A DNA stretch of 64,000 nucleotides from Siderastrea siderea (lineage: Eukaryota; Cnidaria; Anthozoa; Scleractinia; Rhizangiidae), in the NCBI GenBank assembly GCA_964030785.1, contig OZ034975.1, forward strand, positions 3,676,855 to 3,740,854. Reading direction: 5' to 3'. The notes under the pieces were generated by a model. It worked only from the letters and a program-made list of their open reading frames with translations. It ran no database searches and was not told the DNA's origin. Both the position numbers and the translations under genes were made by a program. Of the stretch, positions 53,150 through 64,000 are shown one piece after another; within the stretch, counting starts at the first letter, position 1; each line of letters starts with the position of its first letter.

Positions 53150-56100
53150 ATGACAGATCAAAGTAAATGCTGTATCATGTCCTTAAACGTTCGGGGTTTG
53201 AGAAATCGAGTAAAAAGAAGTAGTATTTTCAGTTTTTTAAGAGATCAAAATTGTCAATTCTATTTTCTTCAAGAAATTTATTCAGAACAAAAAGATGAAA
53301 ATGTGTGGAGGAATGAATGGGGAGGTGATATTTTCTTTTCACACGGTTCAACACATAGCCGAGGTGTATGTATCTTAATTAACCCTTCATTTAGACATAC
53401 TATTGAAAATTGTAACAAAGACCGGAAATGAAAGAATTGTGTCAATTGACTTACGAACCGATACCGCCAGCATTTCTCTGTGCAATATTTATGCTCCTAA
53501 CGACTTACAACAACAGCTAGGTTTTTTGCACAATTTGAATACATTTTTGGTATCCAATACGGACACTGGAAGTCTCATCATAGGTGGTGACTGGAACGTT
53601 ACCCTGGAAGCGGTAGATAAAAAAGGTGGTGTCCCATGGAAACCTACTATTTATCGGGATAAAGTTGTCACAATGATGGAAGAATTTTTGCTAGTCGATG
53701 TCTTCAGAAAACAAAATCGAGCTTTAACTAAAAAGAGCTTTACCTATGTGTCTAAAGCACTAAAACTTTCATCACGAATTGACTATTTCCTAGTGGCTCA
53801 ACTCCTTACAAATCAGGTTTCGCAGTCAGATACAATAGTCTCCATCGCTCCTGATCATAAGGCAGTTAAACTCCAATTAACTATCCCACAAGGAAAAAGA
53901 GGTCCCGGTCTATGGAAATTTAACAATTCACTTCTAGAAGATGAGGATTACATAGAACTAATCAATTGCGAATTTTCCTGTCATACGCGAGAAATACCTT
54001 GGAATCGGAGACGAAAGACTAAAATGGGAGCTTCTCAAAATGGAAATAAGAGATATTACAATCTCCTTCTCAAAAAACAAAGCCAAATTACTCCGTAAAA
54101 GGGAACAAGAGATCCAAAATCGACTAGAAATCATAGACAGCTTTATCTCCTGCGCTGCGCATACAGACTGTACAGACGAAAACGAGAAGGAATATGCTAA
54201 TTTAAAATGTGAACTCGACCTTATTTATGAAAGAAAAGGGCAAGGTTCTATTCTACGCTCCAAAACAAGGTGGATTGAACAAGGTGAAAAACCGACGAAG
54301 TACTTCTTTAATTTAGAGAGGAGGAATTATAATCTCTTATAATCTCAAGAAATTAGAACGATCGCAGGGTGAATTTTTGACCAAAGAAGATGACATACTC
54401 AAAGAAATTGAATCTTTTTATACCAAATTGTACGCCTCTGTCCTCCTAGACGATAATGATCTGTTCGATAGTTTTGTCCAAAACTTGGAAATCCCTAAGC
54501 TTGACGACACGCAGAGAGATGAGTTAGAGGGTGAAATTACCCTCAAAGAATGCAGGGACATACTTCGGACTTTCAGCAGTGGGAAATCTCCAGGAGATGA
54601 TGGCTTCACGTGGGAGTTTTATAATTACTTCTTTGATTTGTTAGGACAGGACCTGGTAAATTGCTTCAACTATGCATATAAAAAAGGTGAAATGTCAGTC
54701 TCCCAACGGAGGGGTGTTATAACCCTCGTTCCAAAGGAAGACTCAAACCTCCTCTCGCTGTCCAATTGGCGACCGATTACACTTTTAAATCTGGATTATA
54801 AAATTGCATCCAAAGTCATTGCGAAGAGAATGGAGAAAGTCCTGAGTGTTCTAATTAATCCAGATCAAACAGGCTTTGTAAAGGGCAGGTACATGGGGCA
54901 AAACATAAGACTAATCAATGATATTTTAGAGCAAACCAAACTCCAGAGCATACCAGGGATATTTTTGCAACTTGACTTTTGTAAAGCTTTTGACACTATC
55001 GAATGGAGTTTCATTCATAAGGTCATTGCCCTTTTAAACTTTGGTGGCAGTATACAGCGTTGGATTTCGACCTTTTACTCAAATTCTGAGAGTGCAGTTT
55101 TAAACAACGGATTTTGTACTAACTACTTTAAATTATCAAGGGGGGTGAGACAAGGATGCCCACTGTCCCCTTATTTGTTTATTGTAGCAGTTGAAATTCT
55201 AGCATGCAAGATAAGACAAGACCGCGAAATAAAAGGAATAAGTATTTTCCACAAAGAATTTAAACTAAGCCAGTTCGCCGACGACACAACCCTGCTTTGT
55301 AGAGACTGTAACTCGGTAAATAGAACTATGACAGTCATGGGTACTTTCGGAGGTGTATCTGGCCTCAAACTGAATCCATCCAAAACGAAAGCGCTTTGGC
55401 TTGGATCTTTGAGAAATTGCAAGGATAACCCCTTCAATTTTAAATGGCCCAAAGAACCAATCAGAATACTAGGTACATTTGTATCCTATGATGAAAAACA
55501 AAACGAGGAAAAGAATTTTGGACAAAAAATGCAAAAACTAGACACTATCCTTGACATATGGAACGCCAGGAACCTCACACTTTTTGGTAGATGTCTTATA
55601 ACCAAAAGCCTTGGTATCTCACAGCTGGTTCATTCTATTTCCACCCTTGCCATTCCAAAAGATTTTGCTCAGGCGGTCAATTCTAGCATTTTCAAATTTA
55701 TTTGGAGAAACAGAAAGGATAAAATCAAACGTAAAGTTATGTCACTAGGTTATAAAAACGGAGGCCTGAGCGCTCCAAGCATTGAGATAATGACTAAGTC
55801 ATTAAAACATGCTTGGATATCTAGATTCTTGGACTATGAGGGAACGCATGCTGAATCATGGAAGGTTATTCCCAACCACTTCCTTGATAAATATGGCGGT
55901 ATAAACTTTCTGCTGCGGTGCAATTATGATGATAAGTTTCTTGAACGGATTAACTTGCCTCACTTCTACAAATTGATATTACAATACTTCCTAGAACTAA
56001 AAATTTCCTTTAACACTCAGTTCTGTCAATATGTTTTATTTAACAATAAGGAGATTTTAATAGGAGGCCAAACTTTCTTCTATAGAAATTGGTTTAATAA

Positions 56101-56892
56101 AAACGTCTTTCTTATACAAGATCTTTTGCGCGAAGATGGGAAGATGCTCTCCTACTCGGAGTTTACACGAAAATATAAAATACGATGTAATTTTTTAATT
56201 TACATGCAAGTTGTTTCAGCAATCCCCAAATACCTTATTGAGCTGGCACAAAAGAGTCATATCGACAAAATAAATTTTCTTTGCCCAAATTTATTTCAGC
56301 TCGCGCCGGATGTCTCCTTAAACTTGCTCAAAATGAAAAATAAAGACTATTATTGGCTTCTGATCGACAGTGAAAAACATGAAATAAAGGCAAGCTCAAA
56401 GTGGAAAAGAGACTTGCAAATAGACGAAACAACCCTAGAAACCTCCTTTACGCGTGTAAAAAGCATTTGTAGTGACAATAAGCTTAAGGAATTTTACTTT
56501 AAGCTTTTGCACAGAATTGTAGTCACAAAAAAAGAATTGTTCATCTATGGTATAGAGGACAACACGCTGTGTTCATACTGTGGACAAAACGATTCAATAA
56601 TTCACACCTTTTCGAAATGTCACTGGACACAATTGTTCTTCCTTGAAGTAATCAAATGGTTCAATGTTGAAAATGTCACCTCTTTCTCGTTATCTCCAAG
56701 CGAATTAATCTTTGGAATAAAAACCGGTAGCAAAAAGCAAAATACATTCAAAATCAATAAAAAACTGAACTTCACAATTTTGTTCGCTAAATAATACCTA
56801 TATACCCAAAAACTATCTCTAAAAGACTTATCCTTAAATGAATTCATAGTCAAATTCACCTGGAGATATGATTTAGAAAAACCCCACTTCTA
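53150..56892 (+). pseudogene. LINE ORF2: endonuclease and reverse transcriptase
   Basis: Spread over four frames (53,150-53,431; 53,403-54,098; 54,040-54,342; 54,377-56,794). Endonuclease motifs: FLQEIYSE, GGDWN, SRIDYFL and APDHKAV. Reverse transcriptase motifs: GKSPGDDGFTWEF, FLQLDFCKAFDTIEW, GVRQGCPLSPYLF and FADDTTLL. A C-terminal zinc motif CSYCG...HTFSKC follows. A TAA at 56,792 cuts off a short, still readable tail to 56,892. Overall this is an L1/Tx1-clade-like enzyme inactivated by at least three frameshifts. Confidence 0.88.
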
Positions 56893-57223
56893 AATAAGGA
56901 CATTGTCTTAAGACACTCAACTGATTGTTCCATGGAATATTTTGTTTTGTTAATTAACGCGACTACTATAGCGTGTGAGAAATTTATTGTTGTAACTTTT
57001 TATAATTCTGCTGAAAACAATATTGTAATTGAAATATTCTTATTATAGCTGCTCTTTGTCTTTATTTGTATATGTGTGTTTGAGGGGGAGGGGGTACTCT
57101 GCTCCTATAATTTGTAATTAGTAACACTTATCATAACAAATTGTTATTGTTGTATTTGTTGTAATCGTGCGTGTAATTGTTTGTGCCTTGAAGCAAAATA
57201 AAGAAAAATTAATAAAAAAAAAA

Positions 57224-57748
57224 CAAGCAAAAGAACGACAAGAAGAAGTTATGAAACTACTCGATAGAATAGTTGAAGAAATTGAAAAATGCCCAAAAGG
57301 TAGGTAAGCAGCTCTAAATTGAGCTCAGTTTGCGTTATAATCAGTACGAGGGATTAAAATTAAGACTTTTCGATACTTAATTAGAATGAAAGTCAGCATG
57401 TAAAGTGCTAAAAAGGGACGAACTGAAAATGCTACCGAAAAAAAGAAAAGGAAAAGGAAAGGAAAGGTGAGATGGCCGAGAAATTTAATAAAAAAGTGAA
57501 TAAAAGATCGAAATCCCATGGAGTGAAGAACAAATTGCCTTCAAGCAAACACCAAGTCATTTAAACATTGTATTTAAGTGCCATGTTCGTCGGTAGCTTT
57601 AAACTGTCATGAAGTTTCTTCCATATCTTTACCTTATCTTTTGTCAAAATTTAGGCATGGCACATTTATATCTTTTTGCCTCGTTGTAATGTAAACCACG
57701 GGCCGAGGAAAATTGGGTTAGATTTACTGTGGATGCTTGAAGCATAGT
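57224..57748. other. Host sequence after the LINE
   Basis: It begins with a short open segment (readable as KERQEEVMKLLDRIVEEIEK) ending at a good splice donor (AAAAG|GTAGGTAAG, about 57,300), which might be a host exon. The rest holds nothing recognised. Confidence 0.35.
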
Positions 57749-58594
57749 CCCGGCGGAATTAATCGATGAAAATCGACCATCGGATTCTAATCGATTAATA
57801 GATATTAATCAATGAAATTGGTAAATTAATATGGATTAATATCGATAATCGATGATCAATCGATAATCAACTGCGATTATCATCGATTGTCGTCGATTGT
57901 TATCGATTACCATCGATTTCATCAACCCGCATCGCATTCTGTCGAAGGCAAAATTTCTCCCCGTAGGCCGTCATTTGATTTTGTCCTCGCACGGGAGTTG
58001 TCACAAGCTTGAGTGTCTGAAGCGGGATCAAAAACAAGCTGAAGAACGCTTTTATACGCGCATTCCCTTTAAAAAATTCAACAGAGGACAGGAGCGATCA
58101 CAACAAGCCAAAACGCAGCTTTCATTTATGGTCAACTATCGCTGTAATTGATCATGACGTTATGAAGACGATGATGCATGCGCGACAATAAGAGATAAAT
58201 TTTATGGGCTCCACTTGTTAGATACGTATCAAGAGTTTCAAAGTTTGTATTTATTTCGAAATAAGCCTTTTTTCCCATTTCGTTGCCGTATAAATGGAAA
58301 ATCATGTTTACGTTCATCGGCCATCGTAACAAGCGTCTCATGAATTATATTGTTTGATTGAACTCAGAAGTGACGATAATCGATATAATTGATGACAATC
58401 GATAATAGCCGATGATAACAGATATTAATCGACGTCAATTATGATTATCGATTACTAATCGATGAAAAACTACACAAATCTCGGTCATCGATTACTCATC
58501 GATTAACGATATTAATCGATTAATTGATATCGATTGTTATCGAATTAACATCGATTTTTATCGATTATTGGTTTCATTGATTAATTACGCCGGC
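57749..58594. mobile_element. MITE-like element with ATCGAT-rich ends
   Basis: The ends share an inverted repeat: CCGGCGGAATTAATCGATG at the left and, in reverse complement, GCCGGCGTAATTAATCAATG at the right. About 170-200 nt inside each end are packed with ATCGAT/TCGATTA words. The interior has no supported transposase. A target duplication could not be fixed. Confidence 0.6.
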
Positions 58595-59079
58595 ATCTAA
58601 TTAAAAGTGATCCGATCCAGTGAAAAAGAAATTGCTTAAGTTTCGATTTAAAGAGACTAACATTCTTTGCAAGCCTTACGCAATGAAACCGTGGAATGTT
58701 AAATTGGGCTTTCTTTATGTATAATCACACCCAACCAGTAAAGCAAAAGGGGAAAAAAAACCACAAAGGTAGTGGGCGTGACTCGAATTTATTTTTGCCC
58801 CTAAGAATTTCCGTCATCTATCTTAGAAGGTACCAACTGAATCCTAGACCTAGAGTGTGTACATGCCTTTATGAAAAGAAAGCCATCGAACGTTCTGGAC
58901 TTAAAAGGTAAAGTATATGTTGAGATGTCATGGACACTCCCGCAATTATGCTCTTCAATGTAATAATCGTAAGCTCATCTTTTCCAGTTGCAGTGATATG
59001 GGTTTCTTTCAGCGTGGCATTGATATGTTTAAGAGTTAAATGTAACATGCTTGTTTTTCTATCAAAGATTGTTCCATTA
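58595..59079. other. Gene-free host sequence
   Basis: Short frames only. A possible splice donor (AAAAG|GTAAAG) occurs at about 58,909. Confidence 0.4.
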
Positions 59080-60148
59080 GTTTGCACCGCTCCAAAAGTA
59101 TCAGCATTTACCAACCAGAGGAGCTCGCGCTGTTGAACAGTTCAGCATCAATGGAAGTCTGTTTCTCGCCTTCGCCAACTTTTATGGTGATACTGAGGGC
59201 TACAACACATGTACAGACTCCTTCATCTACTAACTGAACGATTCAACTGGGAAGTTCTCCCACTACCAGACCATAGGCACTTCCGGAGCATGGGACATCG
59301 AATATTTTGCGATCGCTGATCAACATTATCTCGCTGTTGCTAATCGTGACAATGGAGCTACAAGTCGACTGAACTCTGTTATTTACCGGTGGAATGGAGA
59401 CGAGTTTGTCACTTTGCAAAACATTCCAACAACTTCATCAACAAGCTTTCTTTTTTTTTAAATACTACATGAAATGTTTATCGCCGTTACGAATTCGCTC
59501 GCAAAGTCGGCAGTCATCAACAAATGGAAGGACAACAAGTTTGAAAAGTTTCAGGAGATAGGAACAGAGGGAACCGGCCATGAAAGCACGACGTTTGTAA
59601 TAAATAATGAAACCTTCATTGCAAATTGCCAACTTTGATAACTCCCAGCAGGGGCTTGCCGTCCACTCCACTGTATTCAAGTGGTCAGGAAACAGCTTTG
59701 TCAAACTGCAGTCTCTTCAGACGTATGGAGCAGTAGATGTGAAGTCCTTTGACATCGACGGTGACACATTCCTCGCCTTTACCAACGAGCTCTCTAATGA
59801 CTACAACATGGACTTGTTTATTTACAAGTGGTTTGGAAGCAAGTTCGTTCTCTTTCAGTCTATCCCCACTCGTGGAGCTTTCGTATGGCATCCATTTGTG
59901 ATGTGCGGTGAAACGTTCCTGGGTGTGGCTAATCGATCGCTATGATAACAGTCAGCGATACAACACAAAGTCTGTTATTTACCGATACTCTGGACAGCAT
60001 TTCATTCAGTACCAAGAGATATCAACTCAGGGAGCGAGTGTTATGACATCATTTGAATACAATGGTCAAACCTAACCGGCAATTGCAAGTTACCAGAACA
60101 ATGATGGGAAATACAACATCAACAGCGCACTGTATAAATGGATCTAAA
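59080..60148 (+). pseudogene. EAR/EPTP-repeat protein remnant
   Basis: Successive EAR (EPTP) repeats can be read in switching frames: 'FSINGSLFLAFANFYGD', 'YFAIADQHYLAVANRDNG...VIYRWNGDEFV', 'INKWKDNKFEKFQEIGTEG', 'FKWSGNSFVKLQSLQTYGA' with 'FDIDGDTFLAFTNE', and 'YKWFGSKFVLFQSIPTRGA'. There are in-frame stops (after TDSFIY) and several frameshifts. These beta-propeller repeats occur in secreted or surface proteins such as TSPEAR and are expanded in cnidarians. The gene is decayed; parts may have been exons of a larger gene. Confidence 0.8.
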
Positions 60149-62300
60149 ATTGACTTGTAAGAAAACAAAGCACTTTGCCAACGTAATTACAAGGAGCACA
60201 GTGACAAAGCTAAAAGCTCGAATATGTCATTTGCTAGATATGGGAACACAACTGACGACAACGAAAACGTTTTGAGGACTTGTTATTTAGAATGCGCAAT
60301 GTTTAACAAGTAGAAGCTCACATTATGAATGACAGAGAAACACTTTCTCTTTGAACAGTGTACGTTTGGTATGAACAATGTCTTTTATTGCATCGTAAAC
60401 TGCATGAGAAAGTAAAGCTAATTAGATAGCACTATCTCAGGCGATTCTGTCATACCACGACAAGCTGTTGTAGATCATTGCAAACTTAAAAGTTCTTCGA
60501 CAAAATAACAGTGACAAACGAAACTGAATTGAACAAGGGTAGAATAATAATAGTATAGTATACTACTAGTTTGTATAACAAGTTAATCCAAATTACCAGT
60601 GTAAAAATATTGCAGTTATCGCCACCGTAATTGGTGGGGAACATGTTGGGCACTCGGTCCATACTGCAGTTAGGAGCTTAACCATCAGATGTTTTTCATG
60701 ACGTGAAAATAAATCACACGAAAGGTTTTTCAATGAAAACAAATTCTTTGTATATTTTTTAGTAGTTCAGCTACTGCAAATAGCAACGTGAAATAACTAA
60801 AGTATGGGTTTTGTTTATAAACTTTTTTGTTCGTTTTCCTTTTTTTTTTGTCTTTTTTTTCTCATTTTTTGTTTGCATTTTTAATTTTACAATCGCTTTT
60901 TCCCACACCTAGAGGCATCTAAATGGATGAGAGAATTCCGGAAAAATAGCAAGAATCTTATTAAAAATTGAAATTCGTCTTCCAACCGTGGTGGGATCAG
61001 GGATAAGCTGGGTGGGATCAGGGATCAAAGGGCGGGATCAGGGAACAGAGGGGTGGTATCAGGGTACAGAGGGGTGGGATCTGGGATAAAAGAGTGGGAT
61101 TCAGGGACTAGAAGGCTCTGTTCAGGTATCAAAGGGGTGGGTTCATGGATGAAAGGGCTGGGATCAAGGATCAGTGACCAGAAGGGTGGGACCTTGACGC
61201 TCTTTTGGGAAGCAGTCAAATCGGAATTTTCGAGGGGAAAACAGGGTCATTAAATGATAACACATGCTTCATCACAGTGGGAAAATTAAAGAACTGCCAG
61301 AATATAAACTCAGACAAAATGTTGTGATCGGTGTATATCATAAACACAAGCCTTGCGAGAACCACACAAACGTTGTCGGTATAAAGAGGTTAGTGGAGGG
61401 GAACAGGGGAGTGTGACGGATAAAAAGGGGCAGAAATCGGTGAAGTATGGGACAGGAAACGGGATGAGATGGCATTTGTGAGAGGGCGAGAAGCGTGAAA
61501 AACGTCACTGTATTGCATAGTATTTTGTAATAGGAAAAGAACAATAGGCGTAAGCTGCCCTGACGGAGGAAAAGGAGAACCGGACTGAAGGATGCAGGGA
61601 GTGGGAAGCTGGAAGCACCCCGTTCCCTCAAGTTCATTTTTTTCATCGTTACAATTTTTTGATATTGATCCTTTCCTTGCAGTTATCACAGGTTAGGTTC
61701 ATAGCAGGCGCGTGTGTGAGTTGTTTGTCAGAACCCTCAAAAAAATTTTGTAGTTAAATTTTTTCGTAGCTGCATATAAAATGTTCCGAGTTAACAATAA
61801 TTATCATAGATCAAAGTTCGGAACCGCCATTAGCAGGTGTAGGAATTTTTTAAGCAGTACACATTTTGAGCTGTTTTAAGATCCGTTATAGCTTTTGGTC
61901 TGTAAATTTAACTTTTGGAGTTAAAGTTTTGTCTTAACTGCATGAAGAATGTTTGCTAATTAACCAATCGAATACCAAGGTTTAAAATCGTTATTAGTTG
62001 CTACAGAAGTCTGCGCACTAGTTTCCACTGCTGTCAGACTTTGATGAGTCGGATAAATGAACTATTTGAGAACTGTAACATAACCTATAAGAAGCGAAAA
62101 ATGTCCCACCTACACGTATAATGCTGCTAAACAATGCTAGATTGACTGAAATAAAGTTGTTTAACTTATCAATTGGCTACTTTGTTTTCATAAGCCGTAA
62201 AAGAACAGCAGAGTGAAATTTAACAAGCACCACCCTAAGTACCATGCCTCAAACACTTTTGACAGCACATTTCGACAACAAATTTCTCGGAAAAAATATA
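60149..62300. other. Gene-free host sequence with a G-rich minisatellite
   Basis: No supported gene. It includes the minisatellite at 60,990-61,195 and poly-T stretches near 60,840-60,870. Confidence 0.5.
60990..61195. repeat. G-rich minisatellite
   Basis: About nine imperfect units of 20-23 nt with the core GGTGGGATCAGGGAT. Pro-rich or Gly-rich frames across it are by-products. Confidence 0.8.
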
Positions 62301-62310
62301 CCATAGAGTC

Positions 62311-62378
62311 TCCAGTAGCTCAGTGGTGGAGCATCCGACTAGATCACGGAGGGTCGTGGGTTCAAATCCCACCTGGAA
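62311..62378 (+). tRNA. tRNA-like sequence, copy 1
   Basis: D arm GCTC-AGTGGTG-GAGC, T arm GTGGG-TTCAAAT-CCCAC, and TCCAG/CTGGA as a shortened acceptor. The anticodon stem TCCGA/ACGGA has one mismatch around loop CTAGATC (would-be anticodon AGA, Ser). The shortened acceptor stem and tandem setting suggest a tRNA-derived repeat rather than a working tRNA. A T-run follows. Confidence 0.45.
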
Positions 62379-62604
62379 CTCGTAATTTTTTTTTTCCGAG
62401 TGTTTTAGTTAATGCAATATTCATCATGCTATATTTCTACAGAAAGACTCACTTGGCGGCTGGATGGTTGCATCTCTGGTATGCTTTAATGTGACTGCGC
62501 GATGCAGTTATGAGTCCTATGTGTGCTTGTCCTGATTTGACTATGTGACTGTGTGATGCGGTTCTAGTCAAGACCCAGATTTCACCCTTGCTCACCATAG
62601 AGTC

Positions 62605-62672
62605 TCCAGTAGCTCAGTGGTGGAGCATCCGAATAGATCACGGAGGGTCGTGGGTTCAAATCCTATCTGGAA
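62605..62672 (+). tRNA. tRNA-like sequence, copy 2
   Basis: As copy 1, but the T stem is damaged (CCTAT in place of CCCAC), so it is probably non-functional. Confidence 0.4.
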
Positions 62673-62896
62673 CTCGGAATTTTTTTTCCGAGTTTTTCAG
62701 TTAATGCAAAATTTATCATGCTATATTTCTACAGAAAGACTCACTTGGCGGCTGGATGGTTGCATCTCAGGTATGCTTTAATGTGACTGCGCAATGCAGT
62801 TATGAGTCCTACGTGTGCTTGTCCTGATTTGACTATGTGACTGTGTGATGCAGTTCTAGTCAAGACCCACATTTCACCCTTGCTCACCATGGAGTA

Positions 62897-62964
62897 TCCA
62901 GTAGCTCAGTGGTGGAGCATCCGACTAGATCACAGAGGGTCGTGGGTTCAAATCCCATCTGGAA
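62897..62964 (+). tRNA. tRNA-like sequence, copy 3
   Basis: As copy 1, with CACAG in the anticodon stem region and CCCAT closing the T stem. Part of the same tandem array. Confidence 0.4.
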
Positions 62965-63045
62965 CTCGGAATTTTTTTTCCGAGTTTTCCAGTTAATGCA
63001 AAATTTATCATGCTATATTTCTACAGAAAGGCTCACTTGGCGGCT

Positions 63046-64000
63046 ACTATGTGCTCATTTTATTTACACCAAGAAAAGTGATCCAAAAATTCTTTCAGAA
63101 CGACAGATTTGTAAGAGAAGGGGAACGATCTACAGGCACCACACCCAATATTCCAAGAAATAGCTTATTTCTGGGGTCTAAGTTCCCCGCGGCTGTGACT
63201 AAAAGTGGAAGGGGACGTGGGTACGGGAATGCAGGGACGCGTGTTTGGGAACGTGGGACGCGGGGACGCGTGGGGACGCGAGATAGAAAACGCGTGGGGA
63301 CGCGTGGGGACGTGAGATCGGGGACGCAAGGAAGCGAGAACAGGGATCAGGGATGTGAGATGGGGGACGTGGGGACGTGAGATTTGGGAAGCAGGGACGT
63401 AAAATCGGGGATGAGGGTTGTATAGCAGAAAAGCGGGAAAAATGACTGTAAATAAATCGAAAAAGCTGATTTCTTCCAAAGCAACGGCGCAAACATCGGC
63501 TATTTTCCTATCAATCCGCATAGAACCAACCAATCATGAAAAATACATACTTGCACGCTTTTGGCCCGGAGGGAAGAAACACGCCACTTATCGTTGTTAC
63601 CGTTGTTTTGGATTGTCACCCCTTCAAAAGGGAAAGTTACTTTTAAAATTTAGCGGCCAACACAACAGTGAACAGAATAAATTATAAAGAGACTGGTGAC
63701 TACAACAAAATGCTGCCAATGTGGAAAATAACATTGCCAATCGAAAAACGGAGAGGAGAGCTGACTTTGTTGGAGTTTCATGTTTCTGCGGCTAGAAAAC
63801 ATGAAAATTTCATAGGAAATCTGTTATAAACTCCAGAGAAATGTCATTAACTTTCTCTTTATACATTTTGGGTTCGATGGATTGAAAATCTCGGTAAACA
63901 CAGTTTAAACTGAAATTATGAATATAATATATAGATTTAGCCAAGCCTAAAAGCGGAGCCCCCTTTTTGTTTTGTTTGTTTGTTTGTTTATTGCTGGCAG
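63046..64000. other. Gene-free host sequence with a minisatellite
   Basis: No supported gene. An 89-residue frame at 63,418-63,687 has no recognised domain. It includes the minisatellite at 63,215-63,400. Confidence 0.45.
63215..63400. repeat. GGGACGCGTG-type minisatellite
   Basis: Imperfect copies of GGGACGCGTGG and GGGACGTGAGAT, CpG-rich compared with the surroundings. Confidence 0.8.

Larger units (their letters stand above)
52436..57223 (+). mobile_element. L1/Tx1-like LINE, right fragment
   Basis: Continuation of the LINE split by the transposon; it begins with the second copy of the 8-bp duplication and ends with AATAAA and an A-rich tail near 57,223. It contains the ORF1 C-terminal part and an apurinic endonuclease-reverse transcriptase ORF2 in several broken frames. 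It is not intact. Confidence 0.85.
62295..63045. repeat. Tandem array of tRNA-derived units of about 293 bp
   Basis: Two full units and part of a third, each with a tRNA-like head, a T-run followed by CCGAGT, then ATTCATCATGCTATATTTC-type sequence and an AAGACTCACTTGGCGGCT block. The tRNA heads are spaced 294 and 292 nt apart. Confidence 0.9.

Noticed and set aside
63165..63533. Pro/Arg-rich frames near 63.3 kb
   Set aside because: They derive from the GGGACGCGTG minisatellite.

Overview
The window looks like animal nuclear DNA loaded with mobile elements. The best host clue is a decayed EAR/EPTP-repeat gene near 59.1-60.1 kb, a family that is abundant in cnidarians. Together with two Polinton/Maverick (adintovirus-type) elements, an L1/Tx1-like LINE and a P-superfamily transposon, this points to an anthozoan such as a coral or sea anemone. 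That assignment is an inference. No intact host gene is visible; one possible signal-peptide exon is at 40.95 kb.

Region 1 (1 to about 14.4 kb) is the right part of Polinton/adintovirus-like element A, which is richer in GC than its surroundings. Nearly all genes are on the minus strand and tightly overlapped: small basic core-like proteins, a two-membrane-helix protein, a Gly-rich protein, packaging ATPase, adenain-type protease, double-jelly-roll capsid protein, three penton-like paralogues, an integrase with chromodomain and a zinc-finger protein. The plus strand carries one SLOG-like gene with a frame break. Control regions carry CArG, CCAAT, E-box/ETS and tandem-repeat arrays. The polymerase gene and left terminus lie outside the window.

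Region 2 (14.4-22.4 kb) is host DNA with no recognisable gene. It holds a 187-bp foldback, pogo/Tigger-like debris and a minisatellite.

Region 3 (22,421-40,510) is a complete 18,090-bp AT-rich Polinton, element B, with a 6-bp target duplication (TATGTT) and inverted repeats of 964 and 886 bp. The repeat lengths differ only by six copies of a 13-bp unit. Each end is a 75-nt near-perfect palindrome. It encodes a VLTF3-like factor, a 2TM protein, a fibre-like protein, ATPase, a PPxY protein, penton-like protein, core protein, major capsid protein, a pVI-like precursor, protease, a zinc-finger/phospholipase A2 gene (frame-broken), integrase, a BRO-N/VRR-NUC protein, two zinc proteins and a protein-primed DNA polymerase B. 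A shared motif sits 16-19 nt upstream of five virion-gene start codons.

Region 4 (40.5-57.2 kb) is a nested insertion. A decayed L1/Tx1-like LINE is split by a 10,256-bp P-superfamily transposon (42,180-52,435) with CA..TG ends, an exact 8-bp target duplication (ACATGTAC) and 17-bp subterminal inverted repeats. Its coding region joins a multipass membrane part, a ubiquitin-like domain ending in Gly-Gly, a THAP-like finger, a P-type transposase, two zinc knuckles, a YqaJ nuclease and a USP-like protease. This is the most unusual system in the window.

Region 5 (57.2-64 kb) is host DNA with an ATCGAT-rich MITE, the EAR pseudogene, G-rich minisatellites and three tandem tRNA-derived units.
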